Assembly (NCBI GenBank): GCA_937135995.1
Contig: CAKZOF010000164.1
Coordinates: 1-9,205, forward strand
Source of the DNA: an uncultured Pyrinomonas sp.
Lineage (GTDB): Bacteria > Acidobacteriota > Blastocatellia > Pyrinomonadales > Pyrinomonadaceae
Direction of reading: 5' to 3'
Length of the DNA stretch: 9,205 nucleotides
Positions 1 through 5,744 of the stretch are shown piece by piece. The notes beneath the pieces were generated by a model. It made no database searches. It had not been told where the DNA came from and saw nothing but the letters and a program-made list of their open reading frames with translations. The position numbers were made by a program, and so were the translations under genes. Every line of letters starts with the position of its first letter. Positions within the stretch are counted from its first letter, which is position 1.

Positions 1-2
1 CC

Positions 3-305
3 GGCGCCTTCATCCTGGTGAACCCCGAGATCGAGCCGCTCGGCGAGGAGCGGGAGAGCGCCTGGGAGGGCTGCCTCTCCATCCCCGGGCTTCGCGGCGC
101 GGTGCCGCGGGCGCGCCGGGTCGGCTTCCGCGCCCTCGACCTGCAGGGCCGGGAGGTGGAGGGCGAAGCCGAGGGCCTCACGGCACGCGTCTTCCAGCAC
201 GAGGCGGACCACCTGGACGGCATCCTCTACCCGATGCGCATGCCGGACCTCTCCCGCCTCGGCTTCGTCGAGGAGCTCGCCCGCTTCCAGGAGGCCGCCG
301 GATGA
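3..305 (+). CDS. def: Peptide deformylase, C-terminal part (5' end outside window)
   Basis: Peptide deformylase removes the formyl group from the N-terminal methionine of new proteins in the cytoplasm, using a metal ion. The reading frame is open from base 3, so the gene starts before the window and the first conserved motif (GxGLAAxQ) is not visible. Two of the three family motifs are present. EGCLSIPG (66-89) supplies the cysteine metal ligand. HEADHLDG (198-221) supplies the two histidine ligands and the catalytic glutamate of the HExxH motif. The stop codon TGA overlaps the start of the next gene in an ATGA arrangement, so the two were probably co-transcribed. GC content and codon use are far more extreme than in the flagellar genes to the right, so this belongs to the foreign left-hand segment. 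Identification is secure; the source as an alphaproteobacterium is inferred. Confidence 0.93.
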   Translation, partial: GAFILVNPEIEPLGEERESAWEGCLSIPGLRGAVPRARRVGFRALDLQGREVEGEAEGLTARVFQHEADHLDGILYPMRMPDLSRLGFVEELARFQEAAG

Positions 306-643
306 CCCCGATCGAACGGAGCCCCGAGCGCGACGCGGCGATCCGCGCGGCCCTGCCGATCGCCGCCGCGGAGGGCTGGACGGAGGCCTCGCTGCGCGCG
401 GCGGTGGCGGCGACGGGCGGGGATCCGGCGCTCGCGCCCTCGCTCTTCCCGCGCGGGCCGGTCGGCGCCATCGAGGCATGGTCGGACCTCGCCGACCGCG
501 AGATGGAGGCGGCGGCGGCGGAGGACCCGGCCTTCCCCGGCCTGCGCAGCGCGGGGCGCATCCGTCGGCTCGTGGAGCTCAGGCTCTCCGCCGCCGGGCC
601 GCACAAGGCGGCGCTGCGGCGGGCGCTCGCGCTGCGCGCGGCG
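302..643 (+). CDS. COQ9-family ubiquinone biosynthesis protein, truncated at the junction
   Basis: COQ9-family proteins have a TetR-like fold, bind lipid and assist ubiquinone biosynthesis, in bacteria chiefly in alphaproteobacteria. The visible N-terminal 114 or so residues show the family pattern: an N-terminal helical region, the block LFPRGPVGAIEAWSDLADREM (residues about 49-69), a stretch rich in acidic residues and alanine, and RLSAAGPHKAALRRALAL before the break. The ATG at 302 overlaps the stop of the deformylase. After about 643 the frame stays open to a stop at 722-724, but residues there (APPAPRDAGKRRNP onward) are the antisense of flgB and do not resemble COQ9. The family is usually about 200 residues, so roughly the C-terminal half is missing. 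It is read as a real gene cut by a chimeric join; a rearrangement inside a genome is less likely. The family call is from remembered sequence patterns. Confidence 0.75.
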
Positions 644-651
644 CGAGCGCC
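622..651. repeat. 11-bp perfect inverted repeat sitting on the chimeric seam
   Basis: Bases 622-632 (GGCGCTCGCGC) are the exact reverse complement of 641-651, with an 8-base loop at 633-640. The repeat straddles the point where COQ9 coding stops making sense on + and flgB coding begins on -. A strong hairpin here could be coincidental in such GC-rich sequence. It could also mark where a polymerase switched template or where assembly graphs of two genomes met. Confidence 0.7.
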
Positions 652-660
652 TCCTGCGCC
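633..660. other. Junction between two unrelated genomic sources
   Basis: To the left, sequence is about 75-85% GC and carries def-COQ9. To the right, it is about 60% GC and carries flagellar genes. COQ9 (+) remains family-like to about 643, and flgB (-, read from 818 downward) remains family-like to about 651. Both genes lose their C-terminal halves at the same place, facing each other. No transposase, integrase, tRNA or target-site duplication is visible. The exact base cannot be set because both flanks are GCG-rich. Confidence 0.8.
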
Positions 661-818
661 GCGTGACGCAGGAAAGCGGCGAAATCCAGTTCCTTGGCCG
701 TGTAGCCGGGCGTTTCCGAATTAGCGATGTTGCTCGACGCGAGTTCCGCACGACGACTTTGCACGTCGAGAAAGGTTCTGAGGAGTGATGTAATCGAGTC
801 GGCGATGGGAAGTTCCAT
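651..818 (-). CDS. flgB: Flagellar basal-body rod protein FlgB, N-terminal fragment
   Basis: FlgB is the proximal rod subunit of the flagellar basal body, placed in the periplasm after export by the flagellar type III system. From the ATG at 818-816 the product begins MELPIADSITSLLRTFLDVQ and contains the flagellar rod/hook N-terminal signature region ASSNIANSETPGYTAKELDF (residues 27-46), with the hallmark NIAN-TPGY core. A good ribosome binding site, GGAGGT, lies at 833-828, 9 bases before the ATG. The family is usually about 130 residues; only about 56 are native here before the sequence changes to foreign DNA. The frame runs on to a stop at 579-581 through sequence antisense to COQ9, which is not part of FlgB. 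In intact genomes flgC and fliE usually follow; they are missing because of the join. A sigma-54-type promoter lies just upstream. Confidence 0.88.
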
Positions 819-845
819 CGGCACAGGACCTCCGACCGTCAGCGC

Positions 846-862
846 AAGCAATCGTCGTGCCT
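846..862 (-). promoter_or_regulatory. Sigma-54-type (-24/-12) promoter for flgB
   Basis: Read on the minus strand, 862-846 gives AGGCACGACGATTGCTT. This matches the sigma-54 consensus TGGCACG-N4-TTGCW at every specified base except the first T. The invariant GG (861-860) and GC (849-848) are exactly 10 bases apart. The start of transcription would be near 836, leaving a leader of about 18 bases that just includes the flgB ribosome binding site. Sigma-54 promoters for early/middle flagellar genes are well established in many bacteria. The site is predicted by eye. Confidence 0.72.
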
Positions 863-982
863 GTGTATGCCGCCGTCTGCTGGTGTGCCACCAACGGCGC
901 GTGTTTGTTGCCTTTTTGTTCCGCCTGCCGCTTCTCCAGTCGGTCGGACGGTGGGCCAAGTGTCGGCTTCTTGACGTTCGAC

Positions 983-1009
983 TCAAGTTTTCGACGCCGC
1001 TGCCGATAA
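983..1009 (+). promoter_or_regulatory. Sigma-28 (FliA)-type promoter for the GAF-cheY unit
   Basis: TCAAGTTT (983-990), 11 further bases, then GCCGATAA (1002-1009). This equals a -35 TCAA, a 15-base spacer and a perfect 8/8 match to the sigma-28 -10 element. TCAAG-type -35 elements are known for FliA promoters in pseudomonads, and the enteric consensus is TAAA. The predicted start is near 1016, giving a leader of about 55 bases to the ATG at 1071. The cognate sigma factor gene, fliA, lies in this window (8184-8885). Together with the flgB site it makes 819-1070 a divergent regulatory region. Confidence 0.78.
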
Positions 1010-1070
1010 GAATCTCGGGCGGTGAACCTGCGGCACCGCATTGAACGGGGTTTCGCGCGTGTTGAGCCAC

Positions 1071-1919
1071 ATGAACTGCATGAGTCCGATGGTGGAGCTA
1101 CAGCGCATCTTCGCGCGCACGGAAGAACTGTGCGGCGTTATCACGGACCCGGAACAGCGCCCGACTGAAGAGATACGCGATCTGCTCCGTCAGATGAAGG
1201 AGTTAGCAGCGGAGTTGATGCGCGAGAACGAACGCTTGCGGATGCAAAATCTGTTGCTGGAACGACAGCGGGCAGAAGCTGATCAGCGCCTATCGGGAAG
1301 TCAGCTCGGCAAGGAGAACGAACAGCTCAGACGAGAATTAAGCGCGGCGGAACGGCGCATCGCCACGCTCGCCAGCGAAATGCAGAAATATCGGCGGCGC
1401 TATGAAGAACTCGCGCAACAGAATTCGGCTTTGCTGAACGTCTTCGTCGCTGCCAATCGCTTGCACTCGACGCTCGCCTCCGACGAGGTGATCCGCATCG
1501 CGGAAGAGATCTTGTGGAACATGATCGCCGCCTCGGTCTTCGCCATTTTCGTGCGTGACGAAAAGCGCGGCGGGTTGACGTTGGTCGGCGGACGCGGCGT
1601 TCGAGGTCATCAACTCGACCTCAACGATGAACTGATGGCCGCGTTGGCCAGCGGCGCGGTCGATTCGGTGCAAAAGGGGGAGCCGGACGCGCCGTTGGCC
1701 TTGATCCCGCTCAAGTTAGAGGACGGCACGATCACCGGGCTGATCGTCGTCTATGAATTCGAAGAGCATAAAAAGGGCGTCAGCGAACTCGACCGGATGC
1801 TCTTCGAAATGCTCGCTAGTCAAATGGCGACGGCCATCATGTGCGCACGCCTCTACGGAGAGACGATCAAAAAACTCCGTTCAATGGAAAGCTTCATCAA
1901 CCTCATCAAGCCGACATGA
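1071..1919 (+). CDS. Coiled-coil and GAF-domain signalling protein, function unknown
   Basis: The product is about 282 residues from the ATG at 1071. Residues about 33-122 form a long charged coiled coil (repeated E/R/L/Q heptads such as MRENERLRMQNLLLERQRAE). Residues about 125-270 resemble a GAF sensory domain (NVFVAANRLHSTLASDEVIRIAEEI followed by alternating strands). It ends with the helix KKLRSMESFINLIKPT. No HATPase, GGDEF or output domain and no membrane segment is seen, so it is probably a cytoplasmic dimer. The start is uncertain: TTG at 1041 or 1062 and ATG at 1080 are in frame and none has a clear ribosome binding site. A receiver-domain gene follows after 23 bases, and a sigma-28 promoter precedes it, so a late-flagellar or chemotaxis signalling role is inferred. 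The ligand and partner are unknown. Confidence 0.82.
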   Translation: MNCMSPMVELQRIFARTEELCGVITDPEQRPTEEIRDLLRQMKELAAELMRENERLRMQNLLLERQRAEADQRLSGSQLGKENEQLRRELSAAERRIATLASEMQKYRRRYEELAQQNSALLNVFVAANRLHSTLASDEVIRIAEEILWNMIAASVFAIFVRDEKRGGLTLVGGRGVRGHQLDLNDELMAALASGAVDSVQKGEPDAPLALIPLKLEDGTITGLIVVYEFEEHKKGVSELDRMLFEMLASQMATAIMCARLYGETIKKLRSMESFINLIKPT

Positions 1920-1942
1920 GAGTGGCGGCAGGAGAATCGCTT

Positions 1943-2323
1943 ATGGCACTCGCAAAATCTTTTCTCGTCGTCGATGACTCGGCCACGATGCGCATGTTGA
2001 TCATGATGACGCTGCGACAGATGGGCTGTCGATCGGTGATCGATGCGCCAAACGGGCGTGTTGCGCTCGAAAGGCTCGAAACGTCGCCCGTCGATGTGGT
2101 TCTCACCGACATCGATATGCCGGAGATGAATGGCTTGGAATTCATCCAGCATGCGCGCCAGCGTTATGTGAACCTACCGATCTTGATCCTTTCGGCTCAC
2201 GGCGATGACGCGACGCGCGCTGCCGGAATGCAGCTCGGCGCCAACGGTTACCTGACCAAACCACTCTCCAGTGCCAAGCTGATCGAGATGCTCGAACAGA
2301 TCTTCCCGGATCTGGAGCTGTGA
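1943..2323 (+). CDS. CheY-like single-domain response regulator
   Basis: This is a stand-alone phosphoacceptor receiver domain of 126 residues. All catalytic and switch residues are present: acidic pair D11-D12, phosphoacceptor D56 (in VLTDIDMPEMNG), S84, aromatic switch residue Y103 and K106 (LTKPL). There is no DNA-binding or enzymatic output domain, so it must act by protein contact, as CheY does on FliM, or as a phosphate sink. The ATG at 1943 is chosen because an AGGAG site lies at 1930-1934, 8 bases before it; the longer open frame upstream lies inside the GAF gene. It follows the GAF gene by 23 bases and probably shares its sigma-28 promoter. It is not certain that this is the chemotactic CheY itself: no cheA, cheZ or other che gene is in the window, so no symbol is given. 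Confidence 0.9.
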   Translation: MALAKSFLVVDDSATMRMLIMMTLRQMGCRSVIDAPNGRVALERLETSPVDVVLTDIDMPEMNGLEFIQHARQRYVNLPILILSAHGDDATRAAGMQLGANGYLTKPLSSAKLIEMLEQIFPDLEL

Positions 2324-2454
2324 TCGGCGACGCATCGCGCGCTCGACCGTCGACTCGTGCAACTCAAGCTGCCACGTTCTTGTTGCCGGAGTTGGTCCCC
2401 GTTGCGGACGCCCACCCGATCGGGCAGGTTATGCCTCTTTAAGGTAGAAGTCCG

Positions 2455-2477
2455 CGCACGCGCTGGCAACGCGTGCG
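2455..2477. terminator. Hairpin between convergent cheY-like and HDOD genes
   Basis: CGCACGCG (2455-2462) and CGCGTGCG (2470-2477) form a perfect 8-bp stem with a 7-base loop in the 168-base gap (2324-2491) between two converging genes. The placement suits a bidirectional terminator, but there is no T-run on either side, so an intrinsic terminator is unproven. The rest of the gap shows only a 10-bp palindrome at 2415-2424 and no gene. Confidence 0.4.
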
Positions 2478-2491
2478 TCGCGGTCGAGCGT

Positions 2492-3331
2492 TCAATCGAG
2501 CAGGCTTTGCATCTCCGAAATGGAGGCGGTCGTCTTTTCCCACAAAGCTGTGAGTCGCGCTTCATCTAAGCGCAGCGAGCGGGTCGATTCGGACTCGAAC
2601 GCCTCGCGCTCGCTCATGGGACGCAGGCCGATGCCGGCGATGTTGGCCATCGCATCGGCGACGTTGACCACGCGCGCCATGAAAATGAACTGGTCCACGC
2701 TTCCCGGATTCTGATGGTGATAGATCGTGTAGGCGATCTCTTCGGGAAGCTCCCACCGGCGAGAAACGAGCGCGCCGATTTGCGCGTGCGTGTAGCCGTA
2801 GATCTCTTGTTCACGAGCGAGCAGCTGTTCGGTGGCCGCCTCTTCCATCACCTGCCGGTAGAGCAGTTCATCGTAGCGTATGAGCAGAAGCTTGCCGATG
2901 TCGTGCAGCAGGCCGCAGAGGAAAGCCTCTTCGCTGCCGCGCATGCCGAGTGCGACGCTGATTTCGCGTGCCATCAAGGCAACTGCTACCGAATGTTCCC
3001 AGAGCGCCTTTTCCAACGGCGAGCGGTTCTTGCGACGGAAGGTTTCGCTCGTGATCGAGGCGATCACGAGCTGGTAGATGGCGCGGTTGCCAAGCGCGTT
3101 GACGGCCATGGGCAACGACGTGATGCGCCGCATGGTGGCGTAGAGCGGCGAGTTGGCCACACGTAGGACGCGCGCGGCCAGTGCCGGATCGCATCCGATG
3201 GCGTCGGCGATGGCGCGCGCCGAAGCGTTGACGTCCTGCGCGAGCGTGGCGACCTGCATCGCGGCGTTCGGAAGCGGCGGGATCTCTGTTGTGACCAGCG
3301 AGTGGATGTCGAATGTCGCAGAGACGTTCAT
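2492..3331 (-). CDS. HDOD-domain signalling protein with intact HD metal-site residues
   Basis: The product is 279 residues, almost all one HDOD domain. It opens with the typical IPPLPNAAMQVATLAQDVN (residues 17-35) and D-PALAARVLRVANSPLY (48-64), which align with other HDOD proteins. HDOD proteins are HD-superfamily relatives that act in signalling, including motility regulation in some bacteria; many have lost the metal ligands. Here H113, H143-D144 (LLHDIGK), H182, H205/H206 and D226 (VVNVADA) are all present, so phosphohydrolase activity is possible; a GYP motif is absent, so it is not a canonical HD-GYP c-di-GMP enzyme. The ATG at 3331-3329 is preceded by AAAGGAT (3344-3338). A sigma-28-type promoter lies 132 bases upstream. 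It converges with the cheY-like gene and diverges from flhA. The exact target is unknown. Confidence 0.9.
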   Translation of the reverse strand: MNVSATFDIHSLVTTEIPPLPNAAMQVATLAQDVNASARAIADAIGCDPALAARVLRVANSPLYATMRRITSLPMAVNALGNRAIYQLVIASITSETFRRKNRSPLEKALWEHSVAVALMAREISVALGMRGSEEAFLCGLLHDIGKLLLIRYDELLYRQVMEEAATEQLLAREQEIYGYTHAQIGALVSRRWELPEEIAYTIYHHQNPGSVDQFIFMARVVNVADAMANIAGIGLRPMSEREAFESESTRSLRLDEARLTALWEKTTASISEMQSLLD

Positions 3332-3462
3332 TGGCCGATCCTTTCAGTGGCGTTCGATTTAGCAGTCTGGCCCAGAACTGGCAAGAAACAGACGCTCATG
3401 GTCAACATTTTGGCAGTCGGCCGCGACCGCCGAGTTCACTGCGGCGCAGCGCTTCGGTCTTT

Positions 3463-3490
3463 TTATCGGCAAAAATGGGCACCGACTTTA
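3463..3490 (-). promoter_or_regulatory. Sigma-28 (FliA)-type promoter for the HDOD gene
   Basis: On the minus strand, TAAA (3490-3487), a 16-base spacer and a perfect GCCGATAA (3470-3463). The -35 matches the enteric FliA consensus 4/4 and is followed by GT, as in TAAAGTTT; the spacer is one base longer than the usual 15. Transcription would start near 3456 and give a leader of about 125 bases to the HDOD start codon. Confidence 0.68.
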
Positions 3491-3524
3491 ATCCCGGCAT
3501 GCGTCGGAAGGCGATCCGAGGGTG

Positions 3525-3540
3525 CGGCACTCGGCTTGCT
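3525..3540 (+). promoter_or_regulatory. Sigma-54-type (-24/-12) promoter for the flhA operon
   Basis: CGGCACTCGGCTTGCT (3525-3540) matches TGGCAC-N5-TTGCW except at the first base. The GG (3526-3527) and GC (3538-3539) are exactly 10 bases apart. The start would be near 3551, about 87 bases before the flhA start codon. It faces flhA-flhF-flhG-fliA-fliM. With the HDOD promoter it accounts for most of the 306-base gap 3332-3637, which holds no gene. Confidence 0.72.
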
Positions 3541-3552
3541 CTCTGAAGCGGC

Positions 3553-3575
3553 GTGCCGGAGTGCACGTCCGGCAC
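3553..3575 (+). repeat. Hairpin at the predicted 5' end of the flhA mRNA
   Basis: GTGCCGGA (3553-3560) pairs perfectly with TCCGGCAC (3568-3575) around a 7-base loop. If the sigma-54 promoter is used, this stem would begin within about two bases of the transcript's 5' end. It might protect the mRNA or serve in control; no known riboswitch consensus was recognised. Confidence 0.5.
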
Positions 3576-3637
3576 CGCGGGCCAACGTAGGCCCCGCCCT
3601 TGATCGTCACGCCACGCCACACAGGAAAGATCGCGCC

Positions 3638-5713
3638 TTGACCACCGCTGCTGCTACCAACCTTGTCTCTTCGGCCAGTCGGCACGCGCATCTCGCCGTC
3701 CCGTTAGGAGCGGTCATCATCCTGTTGGTGTTGCTCGTCCCGCTCCCGCCGTTGTTGCTCGACGTGCTGTTGAGCTTCAACTTGATGTTGTCGGTGGTCG
3801 TGTTGTTGGTGGCGATGTACACGACCGAACCAGTCAAGTTCACCTCCTTCCCGAACCTGTTGTTGCTGACCACGCTCTATCGATTGGCGCTCAACGTCGC
3901 CACGTCGCGCTTGATCTTGACGCGCGGCGAAGCGGGCGAATACGCCGCCGGAACCGTCATCAAGGCGTTCGGCGAATTCGTCATCGGCGGCAACATGGTC
4001 GTCGGCGTCGTCATCTTCCTCATTCTGTTGGCGATTCAATTCGTCGTCGTCAACCACGGCGCGGTCCGTTCGTCGGAGGTGACAGCGCGCTTCACGCTCG
4101 ATGCCATGCCCGGCAAACAGATGGCTGTGGATGCCGATCTGTCTGCTGGCATCATCGACGAACACGAGGCGCGTCGGCGACGGCAAGAGATCGCGCAAGC
4201 GGCGGAATTTCACGGCGCGATGGATGGCGCCGTGCGTTTCACGCAACGCGATGCCGTCGCTTCGATCTTGATCGTGATGGTCAACATCATCGCCGGGTTC
4301 GGCATCGGCGTGGTCCAGCATGGCATGTCGCTCGGCGATGCGCTGCGCACCTACACGATCTTGACGGTGGGCGATGGCGTGGCGGCAGCCGTCCCTTCGC
4401 TCTTCGTTTCGGTGGCCGCGGCCATCATCACCACGCGCGCTGCAAGCGACGCGAGCATCGGCGAAGAAGTCTCCGTGCAGTTGCTCGCCAATCCGCGCCC
4501 GCTCTTCATCGCGGCGGGCGTGCTCGCGTTTCTCGGCGTGCTGCCCGGTATGCCGCACCTTGCCTTTCTGTTTCTGGCCACCGTAACGGCCAGCGCGGGT
4601 TATCTATCGCATCAGTGGTCGGTCCAGAAACAAGCGGCGCAGGCCGAGGCGCTTGATAAAGCGCCTGCCGAGAGCAAAGAGCAGGCCGAGAAGATCGAAA
4701 CGGCGCTCAAGCTCGATACGCTCGCGCTCGAGGTCGGCTACGGTCTGATTCCGCTCGTCAGTTCGGGCGATCAGTTCCTTGCGCGCGTGCGCGAAGTGCG
4801 ACGGCAGATCGCGCACGATCTCGGCATCATCGTCCCGCCGGTCCATGTGACGGACAACCTACAGCTTTCGCCGCGCGAGTATGCCATCCTCTTGCGCGGC
4901 GTGCGCGTGGCGCGCGGTGAAGTCTTCCCCGAAGGCTTCTTGGCGATCGATCCGGGCGTGGTTCGCGAAAAGATCGACGGCGTGCCGACCACCGATCCCG
5001 CCTTCGGGATGCCTGCGGTCTGGATCCGGCGCGAAGGCGACCGCGAACGCGCGCTCGCTGCCGGTTACACAGTGGTCGATCCGACGACCGTAATTTGCAC
5101 GCACCTATCGGAAATCATCAAACGGCACGCGCCCGAACTCCTTGGCCGACAAGAGACGCGCGCGTTGCTCGATATCTTGGCCGAAACACACCCCAAGACG
5201 GTCGAAGAGGCGACGCCCAAGGTGTTGAGTCTCGGCGAGGTACAACGCGTGTTGCAGAACCTTCTGCGCGAGCGCGTGCCGATTCGCGATCTCGCCACCA
5301 TCCTCGAAGCGATCACCGACGCCGGAAGCCTGACGCGCGATGTCAACGCCTTGACGGAAGCGGCGCGCGCCGCGCTGGCCCGGACCATCTCCGCCTGTCT
5401 CGCGAACGAGAACGGCGAACTGGCCGTGCTGACGCTCGACCCGCACCTCGAACGACAGTTCGCCGAACGCCTCGGCTTGCATGCGGGCGCGCCGACGGCG
5501 GTGATCGACCCGGATTTCGGGCGCATGCTGCTCGAAAAGATCGAGGCTGCCGTGCAAGCCGCCGTGCTGCAGCAACCGGTGGTGCTCTGTTCGGCTTTGG
5601 TGCGCCCACACTTGCGACGACTTACGGAACGCTTCTTGCCAGATTTAGCTGTGATCTCGCACAACGAGATCGCGCCCGATGTCCGACTCATCTCGCTCGG
5701 AACCATCAGTTGA
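3638..5713 (+). CDS. flhA: Flagellar export gate protein FlhA
   Basis: FlhA is the large inner-membrane subunit of the flagellar type III export gate; its cytoplasmic ring docks chaperone-substrate complexes. From the TTG at 3638 the product is 691 residues, the normal family size; the frame is open further upstream, but that sequence covers the promoter and leader. AGGAAAGA (3623-3630) precedes the TTG. Hydrophobic segments begin at residue about 20 and continue to about 326. The FHIPEP signature RSSEVTARF-LDAMPGKQM-VDAD lies at 144-167, followed by FHGAMDGAVRF and GVVQHGMSLGDALRTYTILT. A charged linker (about 327-355) leads to the cytoplasmic domain starting LDTLALEVGYGLIPLV. flhF starts just after. 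flhB, often the upstream neighbour, is not here. The identification is certain; the start codon is likely but not proven. Confidence 0.95.
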   Translation: MTTAAATNLVSSASRHAHLAVPLGAVIILLVLLVPLPPLLLDVLLSFNLMLSVVVLLVAMYTTEPVKFTSFPNLLLLTTLYRLALNVATSRLILTRGEAGEYAAGTVIKAFGEFVIGGNMVVGVVIFLILLAIQFVVVNHGAVRSSEVTARFTLDAMPGKQMAVDADLSAGIIDEHEARRRRQEIAQAAEFHGAMDGAVRFTQRDAVASILIVMVNIIAGFGIGVVQHGMSLGDALRTYTILTVGDGVAAAVPSLFVSVAAAIITTRAASDASIGEEVSVQLLANPRPLFIAAGVLAFLGVLPGMPHLAFLFLATVTASAGYLSHQWSVQKQAAQAEALDKAPAESKEQAEKIETALKLDTLALEVGYGLIPLVSSGDQFLARVREVRRQIAHDLGIIVPPVHVTDNLQLSPREYAILLRGVRVARGEVFPEGFLAIDPGVVREKIDGVPTTDPAFGMPAVWIRREGDRERALAAGYTVVDPTTVICTHLSEIIKRHAPELLGRQETRALLDILAETHPKTVEEATPKVLSLGEVQRVLQNLLRERVPIRDLATILEAITDAGSLTRDVNALTEAARAALARTISACLANENGELAVLTLDPHLERQFAERLGLHAGAPTAVIDPDFGRMLLEKIEAAVQAAVLQQPVVLCSALVRPHLRRLTERFLPDLAVISHNEIAPDVRLISLGTIS

Positions 5714-5744
5714 AGCTATGCCGATCGCTTCCACCAAGAAGAGC

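Noticed and set aside
1..640. Natural horizontal transfer of def-COQ9 next to flagellar genes
   Set aside because: Possible, but both bordering genes are cut at one point with no mobility signature and no sign of composition drifting toward the neighbour; a chimera is simpler.
727..1044. Open frame of 105 codons between flgB and the GAF gene
   Set aside because: It runs antisense through flgB and across two promoter sites, and its product is basic and cysteine-rich with no recognisable domain.
2415..2424. 10-bp palindrome CCCGATCGGG in the convergent gap, as an operator
   Set aside because: It lies between two gene ends with no promoter near it, and palindromes of this size are expected by chance in sequence of this composition.
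3504..3519. Short inverted repeat TCGGA/TCCGA next to the flhA sigma-54 site, as an activator-binding site
   Set aside because: Only 5 bp per arm, and it nearly touches the -24 element, whereas sigma-54 activators usually bind about 100 bases or more away or downstream; too weak to claim.
3302..3637. A 112-residue N-terminal extension open in frame with flhA
   Set aside because: It covers the divergent promoters and the start of the opposing HDOD gene, has no FlhA resemblance, and the TTG at 3638 gives the usual FlhA length with a ribosome binding site before it.
3704..4558. Long minus-strand open frame antisense to flhA
   Set aside because: The product is histidine-, glutamine- and aspartate-rich low-complexity sequence, the normal shadow of a GC-rich gene rich in valine and isoleucine codons; FlhA on the plus strand is unambiguous.
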